Positions 32,312 to 44,679 are shown, numbered from the stretch's first letter. The stretch is 64,000 nt of DNA from Hermatobates lingyangjiaoensis (GCA_026182355.1 JAPFBL010000119.1:1622001-1686000); one strand, 5' to 3'. The notes: generated by a model from the sequence alone, not told the origin. Program-made: numbers and translations.

Positions 32312-32342
32312 ACGTTTCGCTATATTTTTTTAGCATCATCAG
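32312..32342 (-). ncRNA. Hammerhead-like ribozyme, family F (minus)
   Basis: CUGAUGA (32342-32336), extra U, helix II GCUA/UAGC with an A/U-rich loop, GAAA, ACGU helix III and U. Helix I pairing with the downstream GACGU is poor. Confidence 0.5.
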
Positions 32343-32514
32343 GGATATACATAGCAATAACAAGATATACGTCCGACAGATAGAGACAACGAAAACAGTA
32401 GTAAATATTACACAACTGATAAGATAGTTGTGTATATCTTATCAGTTGTGTAATATTTACTATTGTTTTCGTTGTGTCTATCTGTCGGACGTATATCTTG
32501 TTATTTGTACAGCT

Positions 32515-32555
32515 CTGATGATGCTATAAAAATATAGCGAAACGTTGACGTAAGT
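32515..32555 (+). ncRNA. Hammerhead-like ribozyme, family F (plus)
   Basis: CTGATGA 32515-32521, extra T, 6-bp helix II GCTATA 32523-32528 with TATAGC 32533-32538, GAAA 32539-32542, palindromic ACGT 32542-32545, T32546, then GACGTAAGT with GTAAGT at 32550-32555. Helix I is weak, which lowers confidence in self-cleavage. Confidence 0.52.
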
Positions 32556-32647
32556 GAAGTGTTTGTTTGTGTAGACCAACCCTCAATAACCTCTGCTGTT
32601 TGCTGTTATTTTTTGTGGTCGAAAAAAGATAGAATTATTATTATATA

Positions 32648-32750
32648 TATATATTCAAACCACAGTAAGAAATGGGAAAACAAGACTAAGATCTTTCAAC
32701 CGTAACAAGCGGTCTTCGTCAGAGTCAAAAACCCAACTCAGTTTGATCAT
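32648..32750 (-). repeat. Family A hammerhead repeat, single arm
   Basis: Minus-strand arm with flank CAAACCACAGTAAGAAATGG and the spacer GTCAAAAACCCAACTCA, then a truncated AGTTTGATCATTGA tail entering (TA)n. Confidence 0.7.
32684..32726 (-). ncRNA. Hammerhead-like ribozyme, family A, fully intact
   Basis: On the minus strand every element is present: GACU/AGUC helix I, CUGACGA, extra A, GACCG/CGGUU helix II, GAAA, AGAUCU helix III and U. The core sequence is the same as at 3292-3334. Confidence 0.72.

Positions 32751-32751
<1 letters not shown>

Positions 32752-32802
<51 letters not shown>
32752..32802. repeat. (TA)n microsatellite
   Basis: About 25 TA units between a family A and a family C repeat. 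Confidence 0.92.
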
Positions 32803-32814
32803 TTTTTACATTAA

Positions 32815-33035
32815 CATTAACTATAGGTACACAGAAAATACAGAAACGCACTTACAGTCTCTAATTTTTGGATTAACTGTCATGAGGAGAGAAGAAATAG
32901 GAACACAAAGCGAACTTGTAAAGTAACATGATGGTTAGTGACGGTTGAGTGTCTTCAACCATCGCTTCTTAAGTGCACTGGTGTCCTATGTCTTCTCTCC
33001 TGATGACAGTTAAGTGGAATTTATGGTCTAGTTAG
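32815..33035. repeat. Family C foldback, degenerate
   Basis: The left arm (minus) has CAGTCTCTAATTTTTGG and a box mutated to CTCATGA. The right arm has CTCTCCTGATGACAGTTAAG but loses GAAA. Confidence 0.6.
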
Positions 33036-34066
33036 TAGTCACACTAGTATTTCAAAGACTTTATACATACTAAGTATCAAATTAAATAGCTTGAAATATT
33101 TCATGATTTTTTTAACATATTTAAGTTTAATAGATGCCATTCGTATAAATATAAGAAAACAAAGTAGAGTTGTTTGTCATTTAGGTATTAGGGCAATTTC
33201 GCCTCTTCCAGCAAACCAAAACGATTGAAATTTGTTTGTAACATAAACAATTTGGTTCAATACCTCAAGCAAAGTTTTAATTTGTAACACTGGCTGTTTA
33301 CAGGGATAAAATATTTTCAAGATTTACGAAATATACTACAATGAACTTATTTTTGAAGCAAATTAGTCAATATAATTTAAATAACAAAAATGTTATTACT
33401 GTAAAATAATACCTTATTATTAAGGTACATATTATTAATGTACCAATTAAATCGTACATGTTTATTGATGTAGACTCGAAATGGGTTTTGGGTTGGTTGA
33501 ATTGATTATGCGATAAAATATAAACGTCATAGTGAACGTATTATATTTTTTTGGCTCTATCTACTGTTTATTTACATTTGAGTACTTGCCTTAATCCTCA
33601 GTAGACTTTTTTGAGCAAAAATATTTATGAAGCAATTTAATGATGCATACTTGTCTTTTTTTTTATATATAGTCCAAATCTTATACATCTATATTATAAA
33701 GTTTTGGCGTTGCATTCAGAATAAAAAAGAAAGCTTGAAAGAGACTATTAAGCAAAAAAAAAGAAGTTTAAAATAAAACTATAGTTGCAGAAATGAGGCT
33801 AGCAATTATTTGCTTGAGGATATCAGGTAAAAGATCTTAAGGAACTCTTCAATGTAGACCTGTCCAAATAGAAGATGAGAATTACAAAACAAGAACTAGC
33901 AGACTTCAACTACATGTCAACAACTGAATAACACATGCATTTTACTTAAAATAGTCAGTTGTTATGATTCGACTTTGCAATAAAACTACATTATCCGAGC
34001 AAAGCAAGGCACAGACATTAGCTGTTAATAACCTAATGGTATGTTATTAGCTATTAACAACAGACA

Positions 34067-34068
<2 letters not shown>
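33036..34068. other. AT-rich spacer
   Basis: No supported feature. Confidence 0.45.
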
Positions 34069-34113
<45 letters not shown>

Positions 34114-34222
34114 TGCTGTTTTTCCTTATTTTAATACAATTTTAGTTCATCACTCTCTCCCCTTCTCTCTCCCTTTCTCTCTCTCTCTCTCTCTCCCTCC
34201 CTCTCTACTCTCTCTCTTTCTA
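34069..34222. repeat. Compound (CA)n(TA)n tract and a (CT)-rich tract
   Basis: CA units then TA units (34069-34113), followed after about 30 bp by a pyrimidine run of CTCTCC/CTCTCT type (34150-34222). Confidence 0.9.
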
Positions 34223-35159
34223 TTAGTTACTGTTGTATAGTAACTTTGGACAGTGTATAAAATAATTTCCTCTCTTTATTTATTTATCTTCAACAACTTT
34301 TTTCCTTTGTTTATTTCAAGTAACTTACTCTGAAGAGTATGGCCTATATGTTGTTTACCATTATCACTATCTATTTACCTACATATTGCTTAAATAACCA
34401 GAATTTTGGTACAATTGGTTTCTAGCATACAGAAGTACTACAGTTATGAATTAATTACTTATAAAAGTATCTATTATTTTAATTAATATTAAAAAAGATT
34501 TAAGATTCAATGTGTTAAAGTAAGAAAATTGGGAGCAATACAATATTTGATGAATGATATTTATTGTGTAGCTAGCAGTCAGTTTAAAAATCGAAAAGAT
34601 TTGCCCTATCTGTAAAGACTGGGCTGATAGTTCAGAAGAAGCGGAGTCTTCATTTCTCTTGTCTCCACAAGGTCACTGTCTATAGCGACACTCTCGTTGA
34701 TTCCCATCATTTGACCTAATGATGTGAAGCCTGTTCCTTTTTCAAGAACATCAAACGACAGAGTTCTAGAATCATAATAATTGTTGACTCCGTCTTACAT
34801 TACACTTAACAAGGCTGATCCTTTAATTTAAGACTTTAATGGATGAAGAGGTTGTAAGTTTCTTTCTAGCTGTTTGTTGGTATGTTGTATTAAAAAAAGT
34901 ATTAGTTTAAGAAAAAAAACAGAATTTCTGATGAACGCAATGTTAACATAAATAAATTTGGAAGTATTTGTATGAATGGAAACGAAACGTAAAACATCAT
35001 TATGAGCATATACACTACGGACTATAATCTACAAATCGTAAGATTTTTTGTAAAAGTTTGTGTACAAACAGTACTGTGGCTGTAGCACTTCTCTAGGCTA
35101 TAAACCTTTTAAATAAAAAAATTAGTTTATTCAACGACTGTAGAATCAATCCAGTTTTG
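34223..35159. other. Spacer
   Basis: A slightly GC-richer block lies at 34600-34830 (GACTGGGCTGATAGTTCAGA onward), unrecognised. The rest is AT-rich. Confidence 0.4.
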
Positions 35160-35390
35160 TGGCCCTCGCATGACTGACATAGGTTAGGTTGCAGTTGCAG
35201 ATTCGCAAGGGAGTTCACATAGGCCGAGCATAGGCCCTTTGTGATACCACACAATGAAGATTGACTCTACGATGGGAGTCCTGAATTTTGCCTAACTCAA
35301 GTGTATTTAGAGTAGGCATCTTTAACGAGTAGCTGACAAGTACAGTCTTGGGACTGACGGCTTAACATCCTCTCTGAGTAGTGCGAAATA
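35160..35390 (+). repeat. Interspersed repeat R1, copy 2 (3'-truncated)
   Basis: Shares GGTTAGGTTGCAGTTGCAG, CACAATGA.GATT.TAC, TATTTAGAGTAGGCATCTTT and GGGACTGACGGCTTAACATC with the copy at 36190. It stops after CCTCTCTGAG. Confidence 0.65.
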
Positions 35391-36189
35391 ACAAGGAAAC
35401 CACACTTTCCACCACCGGAACTGCCATAAAACAAGCTGTTCATAACTTCAATGTTGTTAATTCTACACTGATACCCCCCAAGTTATCCCGGTATTACATC
35501 ATAATATCCAATTAAATCTCTATTATATAAATCTGCTATTTTTTTCATACAATTATTATTAATTGTATATAATTTATTATCATATTTAATTTAGAAATAT
35601 TTGAAATAACAGAATAAAATGTAGTTTTGCTAAAAATATGTTGACACAATCTTTATCAATATCCCATTGATTCTGGAGTTTTAGTTGAAATTTAATATCT
35701 ATAGGATGGGATGGATGCCTACAAAAGTAGAACTTCCGGATACAAAGTTACCCGGAGTTTTAAGTGGCAATAAACGAATATGCAATGACATTTTGTTTGC
35801 ATTAGTAGGGGCATGAAAGAAATGATAGTGAAATATAAATATTAAATTAGTTCTAAATTCATTAAACAGAGAGACAAAAATAAGAGAAAAATATTGCTTG
35901 GAAAATAATTAGGTCTTCCAAAATTTTTATAATTAAGTAACAGAAAAAGAACGTTTCTTTCTAAAATAATACGTACCAAAATTTTCAAAGGCATTATCAC
36001 GACACAACTAGCACTAACCTAAGAAATCTACTGTCGTTCATAATTAGACAATTGAAAGTCATGTCACATCGTATTTTTACACTCACGCTACTTTCAAATT
36101 TTTTTATCATAGAATTTAATTTCATACACCGTTTGTTGTTACTTGTCTAGGATATGAACTTACTACGTTTAAGTTTCATGTCTCTGATA
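35391..36189. other. AT-rich spacer
   Basis: Nothing recognised. Confidence 0.45.
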
Positions 36190-36505
36190 CAAATAGGTTG
36201 GGTGCAGTGGCAGTTCCACAAGGAACACACATGGGTCGAACATTGACCATTTGTTATACTACACAATGAGAATTCTACTTAGTAGAGAGTCCAAAGTTTA
36301 ACTTAACTCAAGCGTGTTTAGAGTAGGGATCTTTAATTTGTACTGACATGGTACAGACTCGGGACCGAAGGCTGAACATCCCCTCCGAGGGACAACTTGA
36401 TCAAATTTATTCACTTCCCGAGGAAATAAATCGAGGATCAGAGTGGGTGTTGAACACCGGATCTACCAGTCCAGGGTTACCACTGGGTGAACGTGGCCCC
36501 TAAAA
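36190..36505 (+). repeat. Interspersed repeat R1, copy 3 (longest)
   Basis: Contains the 5' block of copy 2 (GGTTGGGTGCAGTGGCAG) and the 3' block of copy 1 (CAGAGTGGGTGTTGAACACC...GTGGCCCC). It therefore defines a unit of about 310 bp. Confidence 0.68.
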
Positions 36506-38039
36506 CATAGTTTTGGTTTGCGTTTATATGTCAGTGAGTCATTCGCGAATATCTTCTCTTTATACACAACTTGATGCAGATATGCCTTCTTGGGAGCTGA
36601 CGTTTGCAAAAACCCTTGTTTAAGCTGCTATTTAAAGATTCTAGGATTTTTTTTATTCCACCATAATCATTTCAATATTCATGAATTAAACAAAACAATA
36701 GAGTTGCCTAAAAGAGTCTTTCAAATTCATACCCACGTGAATCTGCCATTCAATTACAACAGTTAGATGTACTGATATCATAAATCTTTGTCATAGTTTA
36801 TTAAAATCCTGTAAGTAATACTAAGTTTTTGCAGAAACCTAGTTATTTATATGTTTGTTTGTTCTTGGTTTAAAAAAATAACTAAAAAAAAAACAAACAA
36901 GTTATTTGCATAACCAGGATACCTGAAAAGAAGTGAGTAACGTAAAACAAGTTTTGTTTCAACTGCCCACCCACATTGAACAACTTTTAGCGTTTTTACT
37001 GTTATTGAAAGTGAATAAGGGTAATGAGTCATTTAAAATATACTCACATCAGATAAACATTTAGAAAAATGTTATTTATTCAAATTTATTGCGGTTACGG
37101 AGGTAAACTAGAGACTTCAGTCAAGTGAGATTGTGTTTTTAAAACTTTCTCCTTTACTCTTTAGAAACTGGACATCATTCAGATTACTTATAAAAAAAAA
37201 GTTACTACTTGTAATATAAATATGTAAATATAGGTTATGTTTTGATGACAACATCTTTGAAACTACTAACAATGTCTCTTTGTAACTGTTTACAAATCAT
37301 GTTAAATGAATTCATCTTGTTAGAACCGCAGAGTTGTTAGAGTTAGTTGAGTAGTTTTAAGCACTGTCCGTCTTTAAATAGAACTGATCTCTAACGGAAT
37401 AGAGCGAAACGAACTGGTCTAAAAGAATAAATTGATAGACAACGGCTGAAACAAATCGAACTCATTCGCTACCAGCAAACGAGGAAAGACACTACATAGT
37501 CCATATAGTGACAGAATTCACCAGATTTTTGTTGATATTCCTAAATTGTTCTTTGACCGTAAGTATAAGCAACTTCATTCAGGAAAACTATTGCTTCCTG
37601 GATGGTTTTTCTATTGGAAATACCACTTTGAAACTAATCTGCCAACACTACCAGTCAAATTTTTGTTAACAGAAAATAAAGTCAGTGAAAGTGGTTTATA
37701 AGTGGTAATTTGAAAAGAAAAGAAAAAAATGTATATATTATATTCTTTCAAAATTATTTAACCTTTTCTAGTTCTTCATATTTTTATCTATATATACCTA
37801 TAAAAAGTTATAGTCCTTTTTTATACTATTCTTCTCTTTTTGATATTTCACATCTCTTATCTATTTTACTGATTATATCTAACACATCACATGGCCAGTT
37901 CCTTTTGCATTTAAACCTTATTAGCAGGAAGTTGGTTCGTACTGTCGAATCTCTCAGTTTCAAGATCGTGAATTCCGAGACTGCTGTTCACTTTAATTAA
38001 ACATGTCTAAAAGAAGAACTGCTACCTATATATGTGAAT
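36506..38039. other. AT-rich spacer
   Basis: The 96-codon frame at 37710-38000 is hydrophobic and AT-driven, with no family signature. Nothing else recognised. Confidence 0.45.
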
Positions 38040-38210
38040 ATATATATATATATTATTGAAAATGACACCAAACTTAGCTGATACCTGTTTCTTAACAAGA
38101 GAGTTTAAATAACTAGACTGTTATTTAGAAAAATTGAGAAACTTGTTAAGAAACAGGTATCAGCTACTTTTCAAGGTTTGGTGTAATTTTCAATAATGTG
38201 TGCATCAAAG
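38040..38210. repeat. Foldback, about 50-bp arms
   Basis: ATTATTGAAAAT.ACACCAAAC and GCTGATACCTGTTTCTTAAC (left) recur inverted at 38140-38205. No ribozyme core. Confidence 0.7.
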
Positions 38211-38230
38211 AAGAACTGCTACCAAATTGT

Positions 38231-38234
<4 letters not shown>

Positions 38235-38275
<41 letters not shown>
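38235..38275. repeat. (TA)n microsatellite
   Basis: TA tract immediately left of a family A foldback. Confidence 0.92.
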
Positions 38276-38277
<2 letters not shown>

Positions 38278-38466
38278 TAAACTACAATAAGAATGGGAAA
38301 ACAAGACTAAGATCTTTCAACCGTAACAAGCGGTCTTCGTCAGAGTCAAAAACCCAACTGACGAAGACCGCTTGTTACGGTTGAAAGATCTTAGTCTTGT
38401 TTTCCCATTATTATTGGGGTTTAATCATTGATTGTTGTTTCACGTGTTTATGTGAAATCTTTTTAT
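38276..38466. repeat. Family A foldback
   Basis: The arms meet at about 38352 and the centre is shortened to AAAACCCAACTG. The right flank continues TAATCATTGATTGTTGTTTC, ACGTGTTTATGTGAAATC, then TA repeats. Confidence 0.8.
38305..38347 (-). ncRNA. Hammerhead-like ribozyme, family A, intact
   Basis: Minus strand, all parts as at 32684-32726, including GACU/AGUC helix I. The opposing plus-strand motif (CTGACGA at 38358) keeps core, helix II and helix III, but its upstream helix I strand was removed by the shortened centre. Confidence 0.7.
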
Positions 38467-38489
38467 ATATATATATAATATATATCAGT

Positions 38490-38605
38490 CGTTATCAGCC
38501 TTTGGAGCGATTCACATCTATTCCTGACGACGAGGACATCGAAATATAGTAGTGAGTTCAGTGATTTCTTTTCTATGTGTTCTTTTGAAAATTCTAGTTT
38601 ATACA
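38490..38605 (+). repeat. Family E-like repeat, diverged
   Basis: CTGACGA, C, GA..TC, GAAATATAGTAGTGAGTTCAG (38526-38555), then a TTCTATGTGTTCTTTTGA-like block and a TA-rich end. Confidence 0.55.
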
Positions 38606-39484
38606 TATATATATATCAAGTTATACACCTGGAACATCATTCATGGTACCTTTGATGCATACTTTGGTAGCGGTGTTTAAATGGAATGTATGTTTCATAC
38701 TTTCTCGAAATAACTTCTATAAGGAATATGACTGGAGATTAGACTGGCGGTACTGACTGAGGTTTCTCATTGATGAATAGTCTGCTCTCAGTGGGCAGTA
38801 GGGAGATATTGGTGTAAATGGCACAGGACTGCCAGTAGGTGGAGTCAAGGTTGGCGAGAGAGGGCTGGCAATAAGGTCGGCATTCACCATAACCGCACCT
38901 TGGCCTGCCCGCTCCCACTCTCTCACCAACGCCTGCTACGCACATGCATTCGTCTTCAAACAGAGCGCCAACAAAGTTCATTATCAAAACAACGCCTTCC
39001 AACTTCTAATAAGAAAGCAGAAATGGGAATTCTTATTATAAATAGAAAGACATGAAGAAGAACACTACATGATTGAAAGAAGTTGAATTAAAAAACAATG
39101 TGTTAATCATTTTCTTATAATTTTCCATAATGGCCGAATACTACTCGATGAGTAATTGAAAAACTAATGAAAGCAAATCACACTACGACTGAGTGTTTTG
39201 CAAATATCAAAACTAGAAGCCTTAGGTGTTTGGCTATTTGTTTTATTTTTCAGTGTACCTGTGAATTGTTGTCCAATGCGTACTATGTTATAAAGATGAA
39301 TGTTAATAGAAGTTATGATAACATTTTCATCAGCAAAGTGAAGATGATCATTCCATTGAAGTTGCATGCTAGATGACATTGTGATATTACTTTTATAGGG
39401 ATTTAACATGACATACGGGACCGTTAAGAGATACAACCTGAACTATTTGATTTTAATAAGTTGAAAAAATTTTATATACTTATT
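38606..39484. other. Spacer with GC-richer block
   Basis: 38740-38960 is GC-richer (open frames on the minus strand) but matches no family I know. The rest is AT-rich. Confidence 0.4.
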
Positions 39485-39700
39485 AATAACAAGCGTAAAT
39501 ATATCATGGTCAGCGTCCAAACTACAGCAAGAATCAGAAAAAAGACAAATATCTTTCAACCGTAACAAGCGATCTTCGTTAGAGTCAAATCTGAACTTGT
39601 TATGGTTGAAAGATGTTAGTATTTTTTTCTGATTTCTTACTGTAGTTTGGACGTTGATTTTTTGTTTCACATTTTTATTGTGAAATTTTGTTATATATCA
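39485..39700. repeat. Family A foldback, diverged
   Basis: Inverted arms with GTCCAAACTACAGCAAGAA and TCTTACTGTAGTTTGGAC. The left core on the minus strand is CTAACGA (mutated CTGACGA), helix II GATCG/CGGTT, GAAA. The right core lacks the CUGA box. Confidence 0.62.
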
Positions 39701-42414
39701 TAGTATGACACACAAAGCAAGTCACACCTTTTTATTAGATGTCAGAGGATGACCAAAGAAAAATGCAAATCGCCTAAGCTAATGCATTTGCATCACAAAA
39801 CACATTGCACTTGAACTGTCACATCAGGGTCCCATTCAGATCCTGACCATCACCAGCTCGTATGAATTAATTCTTGCTTTCACTCATCAATCATTTCTTT
39901 AACGAATATTTCATTTAATTTTTTATTTTAATTCTTTATCTTAATTAATTCTACCTTTTCAAAACAGTTTAGAAGAAATAGTGAAGTAATCAGCACATCT
40001 TTTGTAAATTTATCATTCTTTTCGTGATTTTGCCAATAAATTTTAAGAAATGAGCATGAAAAAGACTGTTCATATTTATTGCATAACATAGAAAAATTAA
40101 CTATTCCCAGAATTGAGATGCTTTTGACACCCATTCAGTCCTTTTTTTCTTCTTAATCAATGAACAACAGTAATGATTACTGAAATCCTGCTGTTTCATA
40201 TTTCTTTAAGAAGAAACAGCTGGGTAAAACACAATGAATTCGTGATTCATTGGATTGAATATATCAATCATACACCAATTTATAAATGAGTTTGCTGCTT
40301 AAATCCCTCGTGATGTTTCTAGAAAAATAGTCAATCGTCAATGCTTACTTAGTCTGACATTACGAATGAAGGTCAGAACGGTGTTTAATCTCATTCAACC
40401 GAAATGTAAAGAAGAATTTTATGAACATTTTGGTTAGATTTTACCTCATAACCCTTTGGGAAATTAATATATATTCATTTAACAGGTTCTTCTCGCCAAT
40501 AACACTTGGTACGTCTAAAGACAAAGCAATTAACTTCTGTCCTTGGTTGATTAGTCATTCGACGCCTCACGGTCTGCAATGCACAGCTTTCTCATCTGCA
40601 TAAAACCTAAGTATATTTGAACTGGAAAGGGCGTGGGAGATTAATGTAGAACCATGCTTCAAGGATAACTGAGCTAAAGACAACTAATATAAATAAAAAT
40701 TTCCAGTGGAACTGTAAATTCAGGTTTAATCAAAAATAAAACAACCGAATTGAAGGACCAAAAGAAATACTAAAACGTTGAAGCTTATATACAAGATTTT
40801 AATGAATAATACATCGAAGAAACTGTTGAGGTGAAAGGAAACTGTAACAGCAGCTCTAGATCTACCTACATCTCTAATGATTGACCTTCATTGCAATCAT
40901 ACACCTTTCATGGCATTAATACAACGCGTTCTCTCGCCTCTATTTTTCCTCTTAATGATCGCTGTACTAAAAATTATTGGAGACCGCAGGCGTGTCGAAA
41001 ATCTGTCCCTGTGTGTATATATCTGTGTGTTCTTACTTTATTTTTAAACATTTTACTCAGGAGCTACGCATTGCAGTTATTGTGTAGTATTTACTTATGA
41101 TTAGAATGGGGAAGAAACATTAGTGCTCCTTTGGAGCACTTAGTGTTCAATGTTAGGTTACATCTACAATACGAAGAAATATGAAGATTGAAAACAAATT
41201 AAAATTCATAAAATAATAGAAAAAAAATTGTGCAGAAAGAGTTAGAGTTTCTTCCTCTTTCTAATCATTCTAAACATTTGTTTCCTAGCTTGGATAATTT
41301 TTCAGTTTTTATAAAAGAATATTAATCGCTAACTTACCATAATGGAAATTTTATTCAGAAAAACTTCGAGGTCTTTCTTTTTTAAGTCATCAAGAGGTCA
41401 AGTGAATGTAAATATATACATGTTTTAGTTAAGTTTTTGAGTACTTGAAGGGGGGAAACTGACAATTCGTTAACATATATCTGTCGTACAACACAAGAAT
41501 AATCTACTTGTTTAACCGTTTTTAATTTTCGTTTTCTATGATGTGCTTTTTTATTTTTTTTCTAAACACAAATACTAATTATGTTATTTGATCCTAGATA
41601 ATGGAATCATTCCTACATCTTAATATGATTGAATAATGTGGTTATTTTTCTCCTCTTGTAATAAAGTATTTATGTTGTTTTATTATTTCAACATAAGAAG
41701 ACCTTTCCTAGTTTGTCCAAAGCAATCTAGTCTACAATCTACACGTGATATTTGCGCGATTATTTTTTGATTTCCAGAAAATCGTTAACCAGCCTGTTCA
41801 TTAGGTACCATCACTGATAAAAGCACCTCAAACACTTCGTCATACCTAGTGGTTTTTCTCATCAACAATTCAATGAAATGATAGAATTTTCCTTGCGAAG
41901 TACACTAATTCTATTTTCAATAATTATCCTCTCAGTTAATTTTAGATCCTTAGTAAAAATAATGTTTTGTTATGTATATTTAGTTCTTCATCTACAAATT
42001 TCCTACTGGAAAATATTAACTCTTTAGATATATATTTTAATGGAGCACTGTTATCATTAATTGATAGAGGCAAGTTTAAATGAAAAATTTGTTAATGTTT
42101 TATCAATTTTACACATTAATTCACGTATTTTTTAATGAAAAATTTGATCCAGTTTATTATTATTTTCAAATTTTATTTAGTTCCATCCATTTTTCATTTA
42201 AAATGATAGCTTTTGATTTTAGAGTTTTTTACCACTTTTTTAGAATTAATGGTTATTTCATTAAATTGAAGGTTTACTAGATTAATTTATCCATGATGAC
42301 TGATAAAGTGAAATTAGTTAGTTTCTCTAAAGATTTAAGTTTGTTCAAGTTGTGATTGTTACATTGCATTAATATTTGAAGCAATATTGTGACCACTAAC
42401 TAAATACGATTTAG
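39701..42414. other. Spacer without recognised genes
   Basis: AT-rich with several 60-70-codon frames that carry no family features. Confidence 0.45.
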
Positions 42415-42680
42415 GTAGCGTATTCTGTTGGCTCGGCGAAAGGCGAGGCTGGCTGGCGAATTCCTTTTGTCCGCGTCAGAGTTGGTCGGCCTAACTCACT
42501 GACTCACTGTATCTCTCTAACACTATTCTATTCAGAGAAATTCCACCAGCCAGGTCTGTGAATCACTGGAGTCAAGCAGATATGATGCTCTCTGCTTTTT
42601 GTCTTCACATTCCCATGGAGATGTTCAAGTAATCTGTCATCCCAGCTAAGCCCTCTTCCCTAGTCTAGTATCTTTTCCCC
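42415..42680. other. GC-richer island, unidentified
   Basis: GTTGGCTCGGCGAAAGGCGA onward stands out from the AT-rich surroundings. It could be an exon, a promoter or an old insertion. No frame, splice pair or repeat match in the window supports a choice. Confidence 0.35.
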
Positions 42681-42922
42681 TAACTCTTTGGAACTTTCTG
42701 CTCTGTCCTCACACAATTAATATTTATTCCTATTTAGTTTAAATACACGTTTCATGTTTTGTTTTCAGATGCTATGGTGAAATGATTTTTTTTTACATTT
42801 TATTATACCTATTTTTTTTGGAACCACAGACGTTAATGCCATTAAGAAAATGTGACTGTCTTAACCTGTACATTGATTTTAGTCACATTGTTTTTTTTAA
42901 AACTGAAGTTGAATTCACAATT

Positions 42923-43943
42923 AAATAATTCGTCATCTAGTTTCATTTAAAGCGCCAAATACTTCAGCTATATATTTATATACACATTTCAAAGTTCTTT
43001 ATATTCCACATGTATTCTAGAGTATTTCACTTTCTGGAGGTTTGGTCCATCATAAAAAAATTATCAAAAACACCTTAGGCTAACGTTATATTAATATTTT
43101 TAGACATTTCTAGTGCTGTATCAATACAAAATTATTATCACAATGTGAAAAAACATATTTAGCACTTTACAAGTACGCATGAAAGAGACAACTAAATTTT
43201 TTTAAATAAATATTGTGATTTACTTATTTACTTAAAGAAAGTTAATGACTTTCTTCCTATTTTTTTCCAACTTTTATAATACTGTCTTTTTCAAAACGTT
43301 TACAAAGTTCATTTTAACATCATTATGTAATATTTACCGATAATTTGATATGTTTGCATAAAAGAAAGCACTCTATAAGCCTTGTGTGACTTTCTCGTAA
43401 ATAAATATTTCTTTTCTGGATATTTATTCATGGGATTATCGCAGCTTCTCCTTAATGTAACATTACAGAACTTATATACTCTAACTTGTGTAAGTTAGAC
43501 CAATATTCATTAACATAAGCACTGCTGCAGTTATTCTAATTGATTACTTCCTTATTCGTTCCACAATATTCATTCAATAAAAATGTGCCTAATGAATTCA
43601 TTAACTATTAATTGCTGTATGCTATATCATTTTTAAACCTGAAGCTTGGTTATCAAGGCTCGAACTAATAAATTTATTTTATTCCTTTTATTTACTTTAA
43701 TCGTATTTTTTCTGTCTTAATTTAAGAAATTTATAAATTTTATTCACAAGTACAGTTTTTAAGATTATTTTGTGATTAATATAAAATGACCTTCTGTGGT
43801 CTCAATTCGACACATTAGTGTCGAAATACTGTAATGTGAAATACTCTAGAATACATGTGGAATATAAAGAACTTTGAAATGTGTATATAAATATATAGCT
43901 GAAGTATTTGGCGCTTTAAATGAAACTAGATGACGAATTATTT
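42923..43943. repeat. Element with perfect 108-bp inverted ends
   Basis: 42923-43030 and 43836-43943 are exact reverse complements by eye over 108 bp, from AAATAATTCGTCATCTAG to TAGAGTATTTCAC. They enclose 805 bp of AT-rich sequence without coding signs. Perfect identity suggests a recent event. No target duplication was found directly outside (AATT against AAAA). Confidence 0.8.
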
Positions 43944-44052
43944 AAAAAAAATCATCAGATATGATATGATTATTAGATCCTTAGAAATGATCTAACTTGT
44001 TCACTAAGAACAATCACTTACTGAAAATAGCATTTTATAGAAGGGTCTAAGT

Positions 44053-44671
44053 CAGGGGTTTTCAACCTTTGTTTGCTTGTGGACCCCCTAAAAGCTACTT
44101 GTGGACCCCCTAAAAGCTACTTTTGGACCCCCTAAAAGCTACTTGTGGACCCCTAAAAGCTACTTGTAGACCCCCACTCCCCCCGGATACTTAAAAAACA
44201 TAATTATACAAATTTATAAATAAATATTTGTTTTTTGGTGAATGAAAATCGTTAATTATGAAATAATTTCATAATTACATCTACAACGCATGCGAAAGTA
44301 CAAGAATGTTTTTAAAACAATAACAAAATATTTCTTCATTTACATTTTATAAAGAACCCTGAAATAAATTGTAGCAGAATCAATTTTGAATGTACCATAA
44401 AGAGAAGTGCAATAGAAAATTTTAAAACATTGGAACATTTTAACAAAACTGACAAGGATATTAGGCCATACATTTTAATTATGTGTGAATATTGTGCGGC
44501 CAACGCTTACTACGCTTTGATTTATTTTTGGTTTGCTGATGAATTCATTTAAACTTAACATAAAGCCCTAACCACGTGTCATGGACCTTCAGAATACTAC
44601 TTTTCTCATGGACCCCCAGTAATCCTCTGTGGACCCCTGGGGGTCCATGTGGACCACATTGAGAACCACTG
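44053..44671. mobile_element. hAT-like non-autonomous transposon
   Basis: Termini are CAGGGGTTTTCAACC and, inverted, CAGTGGTTCTCAATG, the typical hAT end. They are flanked by GTCTAAGT (44045-44052) and GTCTAAAA (44672-44679), an 8-bp target duplication with two mismatches. The left subterminal part is a tandem array of a 22-bp GTGGACCCCCTAAAAGCTAC unit (about 4 copies, 44079-44180). The right part has inverted GGACCCC motifs. No transposase is encoded. Confidence 0.82.
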
Positions 44672-44679
44672 GTCTAAAA

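Larger units (their letters stand above)
32253..32606. repeat. Family F foldback with hammerheads on both strands
   Basis: Long inverted arms of about 170 bp (left from GGCAAACACCAGAGG, right to CCTCTGCTGTTTGC) with centre near 32430. Mismatches and small indels are few. Each arm carries a CUGAUGA, helix II, GAAACGUU motif and a downstream GTAAGTGAAG. Confidence 0.8.

Noticed and set aside
42415..42680. Host gene exon in the GC-richer island (also 15190, 26540, 38740, 47390, 52060, 56740, 61441)
   Set aside because: No frame with recognisable protein similarity and no paired splice sites that I can defend. Reported only as islands.
44079..44180. CRISPR-like spaced repeats
   Set aside because: Units are head-to-tail without spacers and lie inside an hAT-like element of an animal genome.
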